A stretch of DNA of 32,500 bases. Origin: Mesostigma viride. Its lineage: Eukaryota > Streptophyta > Mesostigmatophyceae > Mesostigmatales > Mesostigmataceae. The notes under the pieces are model-generated. The model ran no database searches. It was not told where the DNA came from and saw nothing but the letters and a program-made list of their open reading frames with translations. The position numbers and the translations under genes are program-made. This document shows positions 1 through 9,449 of the stretch, piece after piece. The DNA lies in NCBI GenBank assembly GCA_009746045.1, contig RPFO01001396.1, forward strand, positions 1 to 32,500. The letters run 5' to 3'. Within the stretch, counting starts at the first letter, position 1, and each line of letters opens with the position of its first letter.

Positions 1-319
1 TGAGAGGGAGGGAGGGAGGAGGGAGGAGGGAGGAGGGAGGGAGGAGGGAGGGAGGAGGAGGAGGGAGGGAGGGAGGGAGGGAGGGAGGAGGGAGGGAGGG
101 AGGGAGGGAGGAGGGAGGGAGAGGGAGGGAGGGAGGGAGGGAGGGAGGGAGGGAGGGAGGGAGGGAGGGAGGGAGGGAGGGAGGGAGGGAGGGAGGGAGG
201 GAGGGAGGAGGGAGGGAGGAGGGAGGGAGGGAGGGAGGGAGGGAGGGAGGGAGGGAGGGAGGAGGGAGGGAGGGAGGGAGGGAGGGAGGGAGGGAGGGGA
301 GGGAGGGAGGGAGGAAGGG
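1..319. repeat. GGGA/GGAGGGA polypurine microsatellite
   Basis: This is an almost pure G/A strand made of GGGA and GGAGGGA units with occasional GAGG interruptions. No pyrimidine occurs until the last bases before position 325. Runs of GGG every four bases could form G-quadruplexes, and the purine/pyrimidine asymmetry could form triplex DNA. The tract starts at the window edge, so its full length is unknown. Confidence 0.97.
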
Positions 320-333
320 AGTGGATCGGTCAC

Positions 334-798
334 TCACAGCAGTTTATTCCCACCCCAGCAGGGCCCCTCCCTCACATCCGGCTGCAAAATCTGCTTGATG
401 TCGCTTCTCTCTAGAATAAGCCGCACAGCCCTGATGCGAGCAAACGGCTCGCCATCATACTGTCGCTCACTGATGCTTTATACGCGCTTTCCGTAAGATG
501 AAAACATGACGGAAAAGAGAGACTCGGGGAAAGGGGATACGGTGAAATACTTGTCTGCTACCGGCCGGGGTTTCAACAGCGAAGAAATTCGCACCTGAAT
601 GTGCACATACCACTCCGTCACGTCGACAACGGTCTTGCATCGCAATCGTTTCACAGACGCGGCAGCAAAAATTGCTGGCGGCATTGACATGCTCGCCGCA
701 GTTAACGAACGTGCGGAGGTCCGTTTTAGCCCCTGACGCCACGGCGTCTTTGATGCCAAGAACGCCTGCAAAAGACACGATATCGGGCACAAAAGCAC
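334..798 (-). pseudogene. Unrecognised coding remnant, frame-disrupted
   Basis: Two overlapping minus-strand frames carry protein-like sequence, but no single frame spans the region. One frame (467-790) reads well in its upstream half, with several Cys residues. The other (478-798) reads well in its downstream half, with motifs such as VTEWYVHIQV and KYFTVSPFPES. After a stop at 478-480 the second frame runs on with DGEPFARIRAV and ends at a TGA at 334-336. This fits an old gene or transposon fragment with a frameshift and a stop, or exons with unrecognised introns. I cannot name the family, and chance open frames remain possible. Confidence 0.25.
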
Positions 799-1277
799 TT
801 AAAAACGGATTACGGGTCTGCGACGCCTGGCCCAGCCTAGAAATTGGATTAAAAATCGCGCCAGCTCGGTTAAAGCAAACTGAGCCGGTAATGAAAAAAG
901 TGCTTCGGTCAAGGCCTTAAAAACTAAAAAATGCGTCGGTTAGTGTCAAAAACCAGATGTTAGGGCGACTTTCATCGGGAAAATTTTTTGCTGCAGGTAG
1001 GTGGGGTCGAGAGAAAATCGGCGACAAAACAGGCACCCACCTGTGAATGACGCCAAAATGGAAGGACTCCGCAGAATTTGTGGCGAAAAAAAATAACGGC
1101 AAGTAATATATGACCCTAGGAGCATACACTAAAATTTCCAGCCTCGATACTGCCTTTTTATTCGCTAGCCATTCTTAGCTATCCTGACCAGAATGGCCGA
1201 TGAATGGTTGATAATTTCCTCGGGGATTGAAAGGAAATACCTGCTGCACACCTTGTGACATCGGTTGTGACACCCAT
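799..1277. other. No gene recognised
   Basis: This stretch contains only short open frames without protein-like runs. It ends in GTGTCA-type sequence that leads into the inverted repeat at 1278. I see no RNA gene or promoter here. Confidence 0.5.
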
Positions 1278-1549
1278 GTCTCAACATGTTTGTAGTTGGT
1301 GTCTCGGTGTCTCAGAAACTCGTGGTCCGCATTGAGTGGGTGTCACGGTGTCACGACATCTGATTGGCCCGGTTCAGATTCGCCCCAAATTAAAAAAAAA
1401 AAAAAACGAATTAAAAAAAAATTAAAAAAAAAACGAATCTGAACCGGGCCAATCAGATGTCGTGACACCGTGACACCCACTCAATGCGGACCACGAGTTT
1501 CTGAGACACCGAGACACCAACTACAAACCAACTACAAACATGTTGAGAC
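1278..1549. repeat. Long inverted repeat with poly-A spacer
   Basis: The left arm (1278-1382) and right arm (1434-1549) are reverse complements over about 105 bp and enclose a 51-bp spacer of A runs. The right arm carries an extra 11-bp tandem copy of CAACTACAAAC, the only obvious difference. Both arms contain GGTGTCAC-type octamers. It could be a fold-back or MITE-like element, or a recent palindromic duplication. No target-site duplication was established. Confidence 0.9.
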
Positions 1550-1766
1550 ACCGTGACACCGTGCGCTTTCACCCCGAATTCACGAGAGCGGCAGCGATGG
1601 TGATCGCTGCCAAATGAGGTAACATGGGCTAAACAACTCGGGCAGACCGGGCTGGCGTGACATCCCGGTCTGCCATGTTTTATTCCCCCCCACACATGGC
1701 GTGGGGATCTACGTTTGCCATCTGCCAACGTAGAAATAGATGGGGAGGGGGGGGGACAAATGATGT

Positions 1767-2171
1767 TTGCAACATTGCCCAGTTGACATAGCCATGGCGA
1801 GACCCGGCGTTTTCATGGAGCCCAGTGCGGGGGCGCTGGGTTGGCAGGTTTTGGGAATGTTCTTCTTGCTATTACTCCTGGGCGTCGTCGTGTTCAATAT
1901 GATGGCGAGGCGCGGGGTCCGGTTATCTGCAGCCGCCGTGTTGGCGAAATGCACCCAGGATTCGTCCTTGGCTGCGGCACTTTGCAGGGACTGGGACTGT
2001 GGTTGTGGCCGCCATTGTTTGAGAAGCGTGCATTTCGAGGAGCTCAGGACGATGAGGACCGACATGTGGTCTAAGAAGCCTGCGGATCGGAAAGAGTTTA
2101 TAAAGAACCAGCTTTTTCAGGCCGGCCAGCGAGAAACTGAAATCCCGGCAAGTGATTTCATGACAAAGTGA
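1767..2171 (+). CDS. Candidate small protein, membrane segment plus Cys-rich domain
   Basis: This 134-codon open frame is not assigned to a named family. Residues about 27-45 are a strongly hydrophobic Leu/Val run that could be a membrane span, followed by RRG. The C-terminal half has a Cys cluster (CRDWDCGCGRHCL) followed by charged helix-like sequence (RTMRTDMWSKKPADRKEF). That layout resembles the small N-terminal Cys domains of some transposase-like proteins in algae and invertebrates, but this is a resemblance by eye only. A 118-codon frame lies opposite and looks less protein-like. An internal start is possible because the hydrophobic part could be non-coding. There is no TATA or intron evidence. 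Confidence 0.35.
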   Translation: MQHCPVDIAMARPGVFMEPSAGALGWQVLGMFFLLLLLGVVVFNMMARRGVRLSAAAVLAKCTQDSSLAAALCRDWDCGCGRHCLRSVHFEELRTMRTDMWSKKPADRKEFIKNQLFQAGQRETEIPASDFMTK

Positions 2172-2452
2172 TTTTGATGGTTGCTTGCATGCATATTAAG
2201 TGAGACAACTATTCCTGGACGCATGGCGTGCCAACATATATAAGTTGTTACCAGATATTAATCACATGCCCTATTGAAGCGACGTTGGACCGCATAAACG
2301 AGGAATGGCTGAACTTGTCATGACCCGGCAAGGTACCTACACGCACAACAAGAATACATCAACATGAGACGATATATGGTGAGATGACCGAGATGTATGG
2401 AGAAATGAATGTCTCTACTAGGATTATTATGAAGGTGTATACGTGGTATTTG

Positions 2453-2508
2453 CGGTGTCACGGTGTCACGGTGTCACGGTGTCACGGTGTCACGGTGTCA
2501 CGGTGTCA
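2453..2508. repeat. GGTGTCAC octamer array, about 7 copies
   Basis: This is a perfect 8-bp tandem repeat of CGGTGTCA. Because 8 is not a multiple of 3, each strand cycles through three frames (CHGVTVSR in one), so the open frame across it is not evidence of coding. Confidence 0.97.
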
Positions 2509-2603
2509 GAAGCATAGGTAAAACTTGCAATGACCCATTGAATACATCATCCCCATTAATAATCACTGCATACCTGCAAAGATGTGTGTTTATATGCATT
2601 TTG

Positions 2604-2645
2604 AGGTGTCACGGTGTCACGGTGTCACGATGTCACGGTGTCACG
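2604..2645. repeat. Second GGTGTCAC octamer array, about 5 copies
   Basis: This is the same 8-bp unit as at 2453-2508, with one G-to-A change in one unit. It lies about 95 bp downstream and directly precedes the reverse transcriptase remnant. Confidence 0.95.
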
Positions 2646-2651
2646 GGTCCT

Positions 2652-3356
2652 ATGAACTTCCCCTTCCTCAGAGACTTAAGTGGAAACTTTAAATTCAATA
2701 AAATACAACTTTTCAAAATGAACTACAAATTGCGTGTTCTAGTACAAATCCAGACGAGCTTAGGGATAGCCACCTATGATTTCACCACTCTATATACCAC
2801 ACTAGATTTGCACGATTTGAAAGCTCGTTTAGATAATAGCCTCCTTACTCGTCTGTATGCACGTAGGCCTCACGGGCGCAACCACCTGCACGTGCGTGTT
2901 TCTCAGACCAAGCCCACGGCAACGTGGCTCTCAGGGATCGCGGCAGGTGCTATCGTGCGGGATGGTTATAATTATATTATCACGAAGGCTGACCTTGTTC
3001 ATTGGATCTCTTATATCTTGTTGATAACACCTTCATTTGTTTTGCGGGCAATGTATACCAACAAGCTATCGGCATCCCTATGGGCACTAACTGTGCCGGG
3101 CTCCTTGCAAACCTAGCTATCTATACACTAGCTTATGAGCTTGCATTCATGGAGAATCTCATTGCCTCAAACGATGATGTTCTCATCAGGCGTTTTATCC
3201 ATACATGTCGATACATTGATGATGTCATCGCTTTCGACAACGTGACTCCCTGATTTCGCAACCCATTTGTATATCACCGCTGGTCTGCCTGGCATCTACC
3301 CGCAAGCGTCCCTCACGTCGGAGGATACTCATTGCAATTACCTCGATCTTAACATT
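2652..3356 (+). pseudogene. Reverse transcriptase, 5' part (Penelope-like type), frameshifted
   Basis: The first catalytic block is YDFTTLYTT near 2777. A frameshift at about 3010-3025 moves the sequence to the frame with VYQQAIGIPMGTNCAG near 3056 and RYIDDV near 3209. A second shift at the TGA at 3251 moves it to the frame with IYPQASLTSEDT and CNYLDLNI, which runs to 3356. This block order (YDF, QxxGIPMGTNCA, YIDDV, YLDL) matches RT proteins common in invertebrate and algal genomes, which I take to be Penelope-like elements. The family name is less certain than the RT call. No GIY-YIG endonuclease is visible upstream. The gene is cut at 3356 by the CACTA-like element and resumes at 6885-7256. 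Confidence 0.85.
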
Positions 3357-3402
3357 CACTCTGGGCTCCAACACAGCTAAAAAGCGGTGAAAAAGGGGTG
3401 AA
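3357..3402 (+). repeat. Left 46-bp TIR of the CACTA-like element
   Basis: It begins CACTCTGGGCTCC and ends in the first GGTGAAAAAGGGGTGAA unit. It is identical, as reverse complement, to 6839-6884, and the match stops after base 46. Confidence 0.95.
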
Positions 3403-3710
3403 AAACGAGAAAAAGCGGTGAATTTTTAGCCCCCTGGTTAAAAAGGGGTGAAAAAGGGGTGAATTTTTTTTCTCGGGGGGTGAATTTTTCACCCCTTTTT
3501 CACCATGGGGTAAAATTTTTAGCCCCCCGGATAAAAAGGGGTGAAAAGGGGGTGAAAAGGGGGTGAAAATTTCACCCCTTTTTCACCCCTTTTTCACCGG
3601 TGAAAAAGGGGTGAAAAAGGGGTGAAAAAATATTCACCCCCATAGGGTAATTTTTTTTTCTTGGGGGGTATCAGGTGAATTATTTTTTACCCTGTTTTTC
3701 ACCCCCGGTG
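3380..3710. repeat. Left subterminal repeats, GGTGAAAAAGGGG in both orientations
   Basis: About twenty copies or partial copies of GGTGAAAAAGG and its complement are packed here, many arranged as hairpins. Clustered subterminal motifs of this kind are the transposase-binding region of CACTA elements, so that role is inferred here. Confidence 0.85.
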
Positions 3711-4789
3711 TTTTTGCGAGCTTGCTCGAATGCAAGTAGACACTGGAGCGGGGGTGGGGCATTTTGCGGTCTGGCCGGAAGAGGCGCGTGGCGGCCTCGG
3801 AATGGCGTGAACTTCCCAGTGTGCTGAATTCGGCGCGAGGTTGGGGAGACACTAGATGCCTAGTTGCCTACAACGGGTAACGGGGTTAGGCACCGGGGCC
3901 GGGGACGCTGGCGGGCCGACGACGCCCAGTGCTTTCACTAACCGGCTGCGGGAATTCAAAATCCTGTATCTTAGTTGCCTGCGCTCGGACTTACCCAAGG
4001 TTTCCAGCTATGAAGGGGATAACGGGGCGCCTGTTTTGCAAGCATGGGTTTTCAGTGTTATGTAAAGCTGCGAACATCCCAGTTATTCCCTAAGTATGGT
4101 GCCTGAAGTTGCGAATGCCTTTTTTTCCTTTTCACGGGCAGCAACGGACGAATGTGTCAGTGTTGCGCCTGCCTTTCGTTTTCGCCATGTGTTATACCCG
4201 TCTTGCTTTTGCTGTGCCTGCCTTTCACCCACGTCTTCCAGGCAAGGTAAAAAGGCGCCTCAAAGAAGCGGCGAGGCGATAATCTCTTCCGCCGTGTTGA
4301 TATGGTCGCAACCTGCAAACCGATGGCTTGGGGGTTTACGGGACCGACACGCTTCTTTTCAAACGAGCAGCTCTTCCCAACTTTCCTCGCTTTTTGCAGC
4401 TACGGCTAACTGTTGACGGTTAACTGTGTATCGTTTGCTATGTGGCTGTGAGGTGTTTGACGCCTTGGCCTTTACGCTGTTTCGCCCTGGACGTTTCCCG
4501 AGCTTGCGTTTCGTCCCCGTTGGCCAGGCAAGCGAGCGGAGCAGAGTTGGAGGGCAGGCAGGCAGCAACAACTGTTTGCCGCGTCGGTGTCGACGTGAGT
4601 GCCTTTATCTTCCACTGAAGCGGCAAAAGCCTGGACTTCTGTTTGGCGGCACTTTTGCCGCTATTTTGCGTTTCTGCTTTTGGGGCCACTGGACATTTTC
4701 GGCAGGCGCGTCCGTTTGTAATGATCTCCTGTCAATGGATTTCACAGTTGACGTACCCACTGTAACATGGCCACCATCACCAACCACGT
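3711..4789. other. GC-rich interior of the CACTA-like element, no gene recognised
   Basis: Several open frames of 70-120 codons occur on both strands (for example 4426-4791 plus and 4438-4689 minus). None has conserved motifs, and each is opposed by another open frame. The stretch may be captured host DNA, but I cannot support a gene. Confidence 0.5.
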
Positions 4790-5395
4790 AGGGACTGTGA
4801 CATTACACCTGTCACGTGCAATACAGCAACTGTCACAATGCAAGTGTCAGGTAGTAATTAATTAATTAATTAAACTCGTGCTCCCGTTGGGGAGTCACGG
4901 AGCACCGAAGTGCTTTTAATCCCTGTGTGTGCACTACAGGAGAAAGGGCAGAGACCCCCAGTCTCCTTCATGCCGAAGGCATGCCACAGCTGCAATCGGG
5001 CGCGGCTAGCTAAAAGGAAAGGCTAACGATCCGGCAAACTGTGGTAGTAATACTCACATAGCAACTGTCACAATGCGACTGCCATATTACACCTGTCACA
5101 ATGCAACTGCCTTGTAGTAACTGTCACGTAGCAACTGTTTCTCGCAACATAGCAACTGTCACAAGGCAACGTTCTACTACCCAACTGTCACGTAGCAACT
5201 GTCACGATGCGACTGTCACGTTACCACTGTCACATGCAATATAGCAACTGTCACAATGCAAGTGCGACGTAGTAATGCTCACATAGCAACTGTAACAATG
5301 CGATTGCCATATTACAACTGTCACAATGCAACTGCCTTGTAGTAACTGTCACGTAGTAACTGTTACCTGCAACATAGCAACTGTCGCATGTTAAT
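4790..5395. repeat. CAACTGTCAC(A/G) minisatellite with a higher-order duplication
   Basis: Short units such as TAGCAACTGTCACAATGCAA and TAGTAACTGTCACG recur with variation. They also form a larger duplicated block: the order of variants around 4810-5160 is repeated around 5220-5395. The first block is interrupted by a 184-bp LINE fragment at 4859-5042, and the second is not. Confidence 0.88.
4859..5042 (-). mobile_element. 5'-truncated LINE 3' end (184 bp)
   Basis: The insert is flanked by the direct duplication GGTAGTAAT (4850-4858 and 5043-5051). On the minus strand it ends in the hairpin CTCCC-CAAC-GGGAG (4881-4894) followed by a TTAA-type tail. The terminal 28 bp (4865-4892) match 24766-24793, the end of an RT-bearing LINE fragment. 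The rest of the sequence differs, so this is a diverged subfamily or a 3' UTR-only piece. The second higher-order minisatellite block supplies an empty site at 5269-5276. Confidence 0.8.
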
Positions 5396-5399
5396 AATT

Positions 5400-5850
5400 A
5401 CCCTTTGTTAGCCACTCTCTTCCTTGAATGCTTGCCATTACTTGCTTGCTGAATTTAATTCAGTCCCTTGCTTCCTTTCTTAGGCGCTTGCTTCCTTTGT
5501 TAGGCCCTTGCTTCCTTTGCTAGGTCCTTGCTTCCTTTGCTAGGCCCTTGCTTCCTTTGTTAGCCTCTCTCTTCCTTGAATGCTTGCAATTATACTTGCT
5601 TGTTGAACCTTGCTTCCTTTGTTAGGCCCTTGCTTCCTTTGTTAGCCACTCTTCCTTGCATGCTTGCAATTGCTTGCTTGCTGAATCTAATTAGTCCCTT
5701 GCTTCCTTTTTTAGGCCCTTGCTTCCTTTGTAAGCCACTCTTCCTTGCACACTTGCAGTTGCTGAATATAATTACTCCCTTGCTTCCTTTGATACGACCT
5801 TGCCTACTTGGTTAGGCCGTTGCTTCCCTGCATGCTAGAGAACTTCATGA
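5400..5850. repeat. CTTGCTTCCTTTGTTAGGCC minisatellite (20 bp)
   Basis: Clean 20-bp units occur at about 5463-5565. Degenerate copies alternate with a longer spacer (TTAGCCACTCTTCCTTG, then GCTTGCTGAATTTAATT) to about 5850, with scattered remnants to about 6000. The apparent 79-codon open frame at 5576-5815 is a by-product of the repeat. Confidence 0.88.
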
Positions 5851-6000
5851 ATTGAAACAGACCCCTGTTAAGTGAGACAACTAACTTGTTGATTAGTCCT
5901 TGCTGCCTCGCGTGGTTGCTTGCTGCATTCCATTGGTCCCTTGCTTCCTCGGTTAGTCCGGCCTTGCTTCCTTGCATGCTTGCTTCGTGAATTTAATGAG

Positions 6001-6650
6001 CCGTGATTGACTTGCTCGCTTAATTAATCCATGGGTTCCCTTACCTGTTGTGTCACTTAAATGGTGTACTAATTTTAAGCTTGCTTGTTGCGATGTGGAT
6101 GTGTCATCCGTTGAATGGCGGTTGCAGATGCACTGAAGAAGTGATCTTTTGCAAGAAGCTTATGAGCCATCAAGCATCGGGCAGGACACATAGAAAAAGC
6201 TTGGAGACCATTCTACCTAGATAGAGTTAGTTACTTATTCTACATCATGATGACGCCCACCGCGCATCGGTTATAACATGATGAGCTTGATTTCCTTCAC
6301 TATCTGCAATGCATTTTTTAAGTCTAGCTAGCAAGTGTGTGATTCTTGCATCGTATTCGTTGATCTTTATGGTCACTTTTAATGAAATTGGCATTGCATG
6401 AACAAGTTCATGATGATCATGATGATCATGATTAAAATTAAATTAAATTAAATTAACGTGCTGGAAATTTCCCTAGGAAAGAGAAAACATCAGTCCGGCC
6501 ATGTGTGGGCCATCACGTAGCATAAACCCCAAGTGGAATGGTAAACCCCTACGGTCTATCTAACCTACACTAACCTACGCTAGGCCATGATCATGATGAT
6601 CATCAACATGATTGTAATTAATTCATATATACAATTAATCAATTCATATA
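6001..6650. other. AT-rich spacer with short palindromes, no gene
   Basis: This stretch holds ATGATGATCATGATGATCAT (from about 6410), an AAATT run to about 6455, and a related ATGATCATGATGATCAT block near 6588. Nothing here looks coding. Confidence 0.6.
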
Positions 6651-6659
6651 TAAAATCTG

Positions 6660-6860
6660 TGAACAGGGGCCGGGTGAATATTTTTTCACCTCTTTTTCAC
6701 CGGTGAAAAAGGGGTGAAAAACCGGTGAAAAAGGGGTGAAAAAGGGGTGAAAAATTCACCCCCCAAAATTTGCCGGTGATTAGCCGCAAAATTAACCGCT
6801 AAAAAGGGGTGAAAAAGGGGTGAAAAAGGGGTGAAAAATTCACCCCTTTTTCACCGCTTT
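6660..6860. repeat. Right subterminal repeats, GGTGAAAAAGGGG in both orientations
   Basis: This is the counterpart of the left subterminal array, with at least ten direct and inverted copies of the same unit leading into the right TIR. Confidence 0.85.
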
Positions 6861-6884
6861 TTAGCTGTGTTGGAGCCCAGAGTG
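6839..6884 (-). repeat. Right 46-bp TIR of the CACTA-like element
   Basis: This is the exact reverse complement of 3357-3402. It ends GGAGCCCAGAGTG and is followed by the ATT target duplicate. Confidence 0.95.
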
Positions 6885-7256
6885 ATTACCCATAACAAGA
6901 AGGGCTGGCGTACGGCTGTCTATGATAAGCGCAAGGATCCTAAATACCAGCAAATTCCTTTTATTCGTTACCCCGATATTCACAGTCTCCTTTCCCACAC
7001 AGCAAAATATGGTGTTGTTCTTTCTCAGTTACATCGTTTTTCCCGTCTTTGTTCTTATCGTGTTGATTTCATCACGACTCTTGTTGAACTCTTGCAGCGT
7101 TTATTGGTCAAAGACTATGACCGAAACATTATTATGCTCCGTCAAGTCCGATGTTTTTTGCAACGTCACCCACATCTGTTCGGTGCTGCCCCTTGGCACA
7201 AGCTCTACAAACAGGTCGTGGACCGGCTGGATCGCATAGTACCTCCGCACATCTGA
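6885..7256 (+). pseudogene. Reverse transcriptase, 3' part (continuation of 2652-3356)
   Basis: From the ATT duplicate the frame reads TAVYDKRKDPKYQQIPFIRY, then SLLSHTAKYGVVLSQLHRFS, and ends PPHI-stop at 7256. The YDKR, YGV-SQLxRF and following helical segments are those found just after YLDLxI in the same RT family. With one ATT removed, codons run without a shift from CNYLDLNI into the segment after 6887. The ORF start at 6831 lies inside the transposon TIR and is artificial. Further protein-like bits in other frames (7257-7460) suggest decayed C-terminal sequence. Confidence 0.85.
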
Positions 7257-8640
7257 ACCCTATGATGCCAGATCTCCTTTGCGGCCGTTCCGAGCTTGGC
7301 ACTGGATTCGTTGTCCACATCGTCGCGTCGCTGCAGCAACACGATGTTTTCTGGCATCCGCGGGCTTTTGGTTCCCGCCGCACATTTGAAAGTGATGTCC
7401 TCCGGCGTTTTGCCTTTACACCGTGTGCAGTTCTTGGACGTTTGGAATCATGGCATGGCTAACGTGATGACTGACTAGCTACCTTTTCAGTGGTTTTCCA
7501 TTTGCGGGTATTTCCTCGTAAATGGTGGGAGAGCGATCGCAGCAATGGTGCTCACCACTAGACACTCCCGGCCAGCTAGGCTCGAAACACACGCCCTGAT
7601 CAAGCATGCTGTTTCCGGCCCCACCGTCTAGGTCATCTAGTCGCTCTACACGTAAGCCAGCCATAATTTCAATGCACACGGATACACATTTCCATCACCA
7701 TTCATATTCATCATCCTGAACGACTCGAACACGCGGACAAGATAACGGCAGGCTCGAGCTACCATGGTCCGGATTCTCCCGATTTCTGGCCTGCGCTGGT
7801 TGTCTCCTTGATAGAGGGAGCTAGCAGAAAATCCAAGTGTTTTGTTGTAAAAAACCCACATCGGCCCGGCACCCTACCTACCTACCCTTTAAGTTAACGG
7901 TTTTTGAGGCTCTGTAACTTCTAACCTAGAGACCCCCTGGGGTTGCGACCAGTGGCAAACATGCTTGTTTTCGCGAGATCTACTCGAATCCAGCATGATG
8001 TAAAATTTCTTGTTTTTTTCCACCCCCCCTGCTTGTGGTGTTAACTTTTAACACCACGAAACCGCCAAATAACACCAAATCAGCATAGATTCTCTCGGGT
8101 GTATTGTAATATCGTTGGTTAATAATAGAAATCCTACAATTCAGTCTCCTTGCGCCGATTGGTCCATTTTGAACACCAAATCCCTTAAACACCAAAAAAG
8201 GATTTGAACTGAACTAAACGGAGGGAACTGAACTAGACGAAGGATGCACACTGAAGAGAACTGAACACCAAGATCTGCGAGTTCCCGCGCCTGCAAGAAT
8301 GTACAGTGACCAGAAGTAGCACTAGCTGGTGCGATCGACATGGCGGCAATTTTTCGCGGTGCTGTTAGTCTCATACGTTCCCGCCATTTCGCGAAAATAT
8401 CGGCAATTACTGTGTGGATACGTACGAACGTGTCACTGCGCTTATGCATTTCGGAGCAAATATTGCCGTGGTGTTATTTGTTGTCCGGCCTAGTGCAACT
8501 CTTACAATACATGGTTTTCAATGGTGTCAGGAGTCGGATGACCTAATTTTTTGCGCGGTGTTATTTCTGGGACAAGTCGATCCGCGATACCTAACTCTCA
8601 TGACAAATGACAGGTCGCAATGACGGTTGGCCGGCTACAG
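7257..8640. other. No gene recognised
   Basis: Decayed RT tail may reach about 7460. Beyond that I see only short overlapping open frames on both strands, a perfect 10-bp stem hairpin at 8035-8057 and GAACTGAAC repeats near 8205-8265. Confidence 0.45.
8035..8057. repeat. Small perfect hairpin GTGGTGTTAA-CTT-TTAACACCAC
   Basis: A 10-bp stem with a 3-base loop lies in an AT-rich stretch. No run of T follows that would make it a convincing terminator. Confidence 0.7.
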
Positions 8641-8663
8641 AAATTTGGCGTTTTATAGGTGGG

Positions 8664-8670
8664 TATAAAT
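8664..8670 (+). promoter_or_regulatory. TATA-like box
   Basis: TATAAAT lies 65-71 bp before the ATG at 8735, a plausible core-promoter distance for a short 5' leader. It rests on sequence alone. Confidence 0.35.
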
Positions 8671-8734
8671 TGCGTACGTTCTTCCCTTTTGGTGCCCTTC
8701 CACCACATTCTAACTTCTGCTGTTGTCAAGCAGA

Positions 8735-8830
8735 ATGCCGCGCATTACCATAGTCGACGTCACGGTCTCTCGTGTGAAGCCCCTTCCCGGCCCGGCAGGC
8801 AGACGCAAAGCCGACAGCAAGCATCTCTAA
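8735..8830 (+). CDS. Candidate first exon or small ORF, basic peptide
   Basis: From the ATG the frame reads 31 codons (MPRITIVDVTV through RVKPLPGPAGRRKADSKHL) to a TAA. The composition is basic and protein-like. A TATA-like box precedes it, and repetitive protein-like sequence follows within 50 bp. It may be the first exon of a gene that continues at 8878-9070, but no confident splice sites were found. The family is unknown. Confidence 0.25.
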   Translation: MPRITIVDVTVSRVKPLPGPAGRRKADSKHL

Positions 8831-8877
8831 GCGCTTCAACTTTAAGCAGCGATGCAAGTCTTCTTGCCGCTGGGCTC

Positions 8878-9070
8878 AACGACAGGTGTGTTGCACCCAA
8901 GAGGTTCAAGCCGGCATGTCTTCTGCCTCCACAGGCCGCGTCGAGGAAGACACGCCTCCCGCGGCCACTGCACCGCTCAACGACAGATGTGCTGCACCCA
9001 AGAAGAAGTCGGCACCTTCTGCCTCCACAGGCCGCGTCGAGGAAGACACGCCCCCGGCCACTGCACAACA
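8878..9070 (+). repeat. Two-copy coding-like tandem repeat of about 95-101 bp
   Basis: The units at 8878-8978 and 8979-9070 share long identical blocks. In one frame unit 2 reads NDRCAAPKKKSAPSASTGRV followed by EEDTPPATA. Unit 1 carries the same STGRVEEDTPPAATA segment in that frame, but its first third is shifted by a 5-base length difference. A Lys/Pro/Ala-rich repeat protein with a frameshift in unit 1 would explain this. No known family is recognised. Confidence 0.5.
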
Positions 9071-9222
9071 CTGCGTGTTTGCTCCAACGACCGCCCGTAG
9101 GAGGGCATCCCCCCGCTCGGGTGCATACCAGGGGACCTTGCTATGTGATCGGCTGCAGCCCCCCCGTTATCGCCCATGATCGACCTGGCTCGAATGGTGG
9201 GTTTCACTGGCTGTTGTCTTAA

Positions 9223-9236
9223 CCCCTAAATGGTCT
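9223..9236 (+). repeat. Left TIR of the piggyBac-like element
   Basis: CCCCTAAATGGTCT follows TTAA and is the exact inverse of 12689-12702. Confidence 0.88.
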
Positions 9237-9449
9237 GAGATCCTGCCGATAAATCGGCTGGATCTTCACAAATTTGCAAACCAGATGCCATCCAACCTAC
9301 CCATATCCAATGGCTGTCCTTGGGGGCCAAGCATGTCCATGAGTTGCCCTTCGGGTTGGTATATCACAACCTCACATATATGCAGGGTAGGCCATATAAA
9401 ACTGCCGTCAAAGTCAGGGGGGTCAAGACGCGCGTTTTCATTTTTGGTA

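Larger units (their letters stand above)
3357..6884. mobile_element. CACTA-like DNA transposon, non-autonomous, 3528 bp
   Basis: Both ends are the same 46-bp perfect terminal inverted repeat beginning CACTCTGGGCTCC. The element is flanked by the direct duplication ATT (3354-3356 and 6885-6887). A CACT terminus, a 3-bp duplication and long arrays of subterminal repeats together fit the EnSpm/CACTA superfamily. No transposase-like protein is visible inside, so it is probably non-autonomous and mobilised in trans. The interior holds unassigned GC-rich DNA (3700-4790), a CAACTGTCAC minisatellite (4790-5395), a LINE 3' fragment (4859-5042) and a CTTGCTTCC minisatellite (5400-5850). It interrupts a reverse transcriptase gene, and removing it with one ATT restores continuity of frame at the junction. 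Confidence 0.88.

Noticed and set aside
2463-2645. CHGVTVSR-repeat protein
   Set aside because: It arises from an 8-bp tandem repeat read through all frames; only the downstream RT part of that frame is real.
3711-4789. Transposase gene in the CACTA-like element
   Set aside because: Open frames are short, overlap on both strands and show no DDE or other transposase motif.
4790-5395. CRISPR-like array
   Set aside because: The repeated units are adjacent degenerate minisatellite copies without uniform repeats and unique spacers, and the context is eukaryotic.
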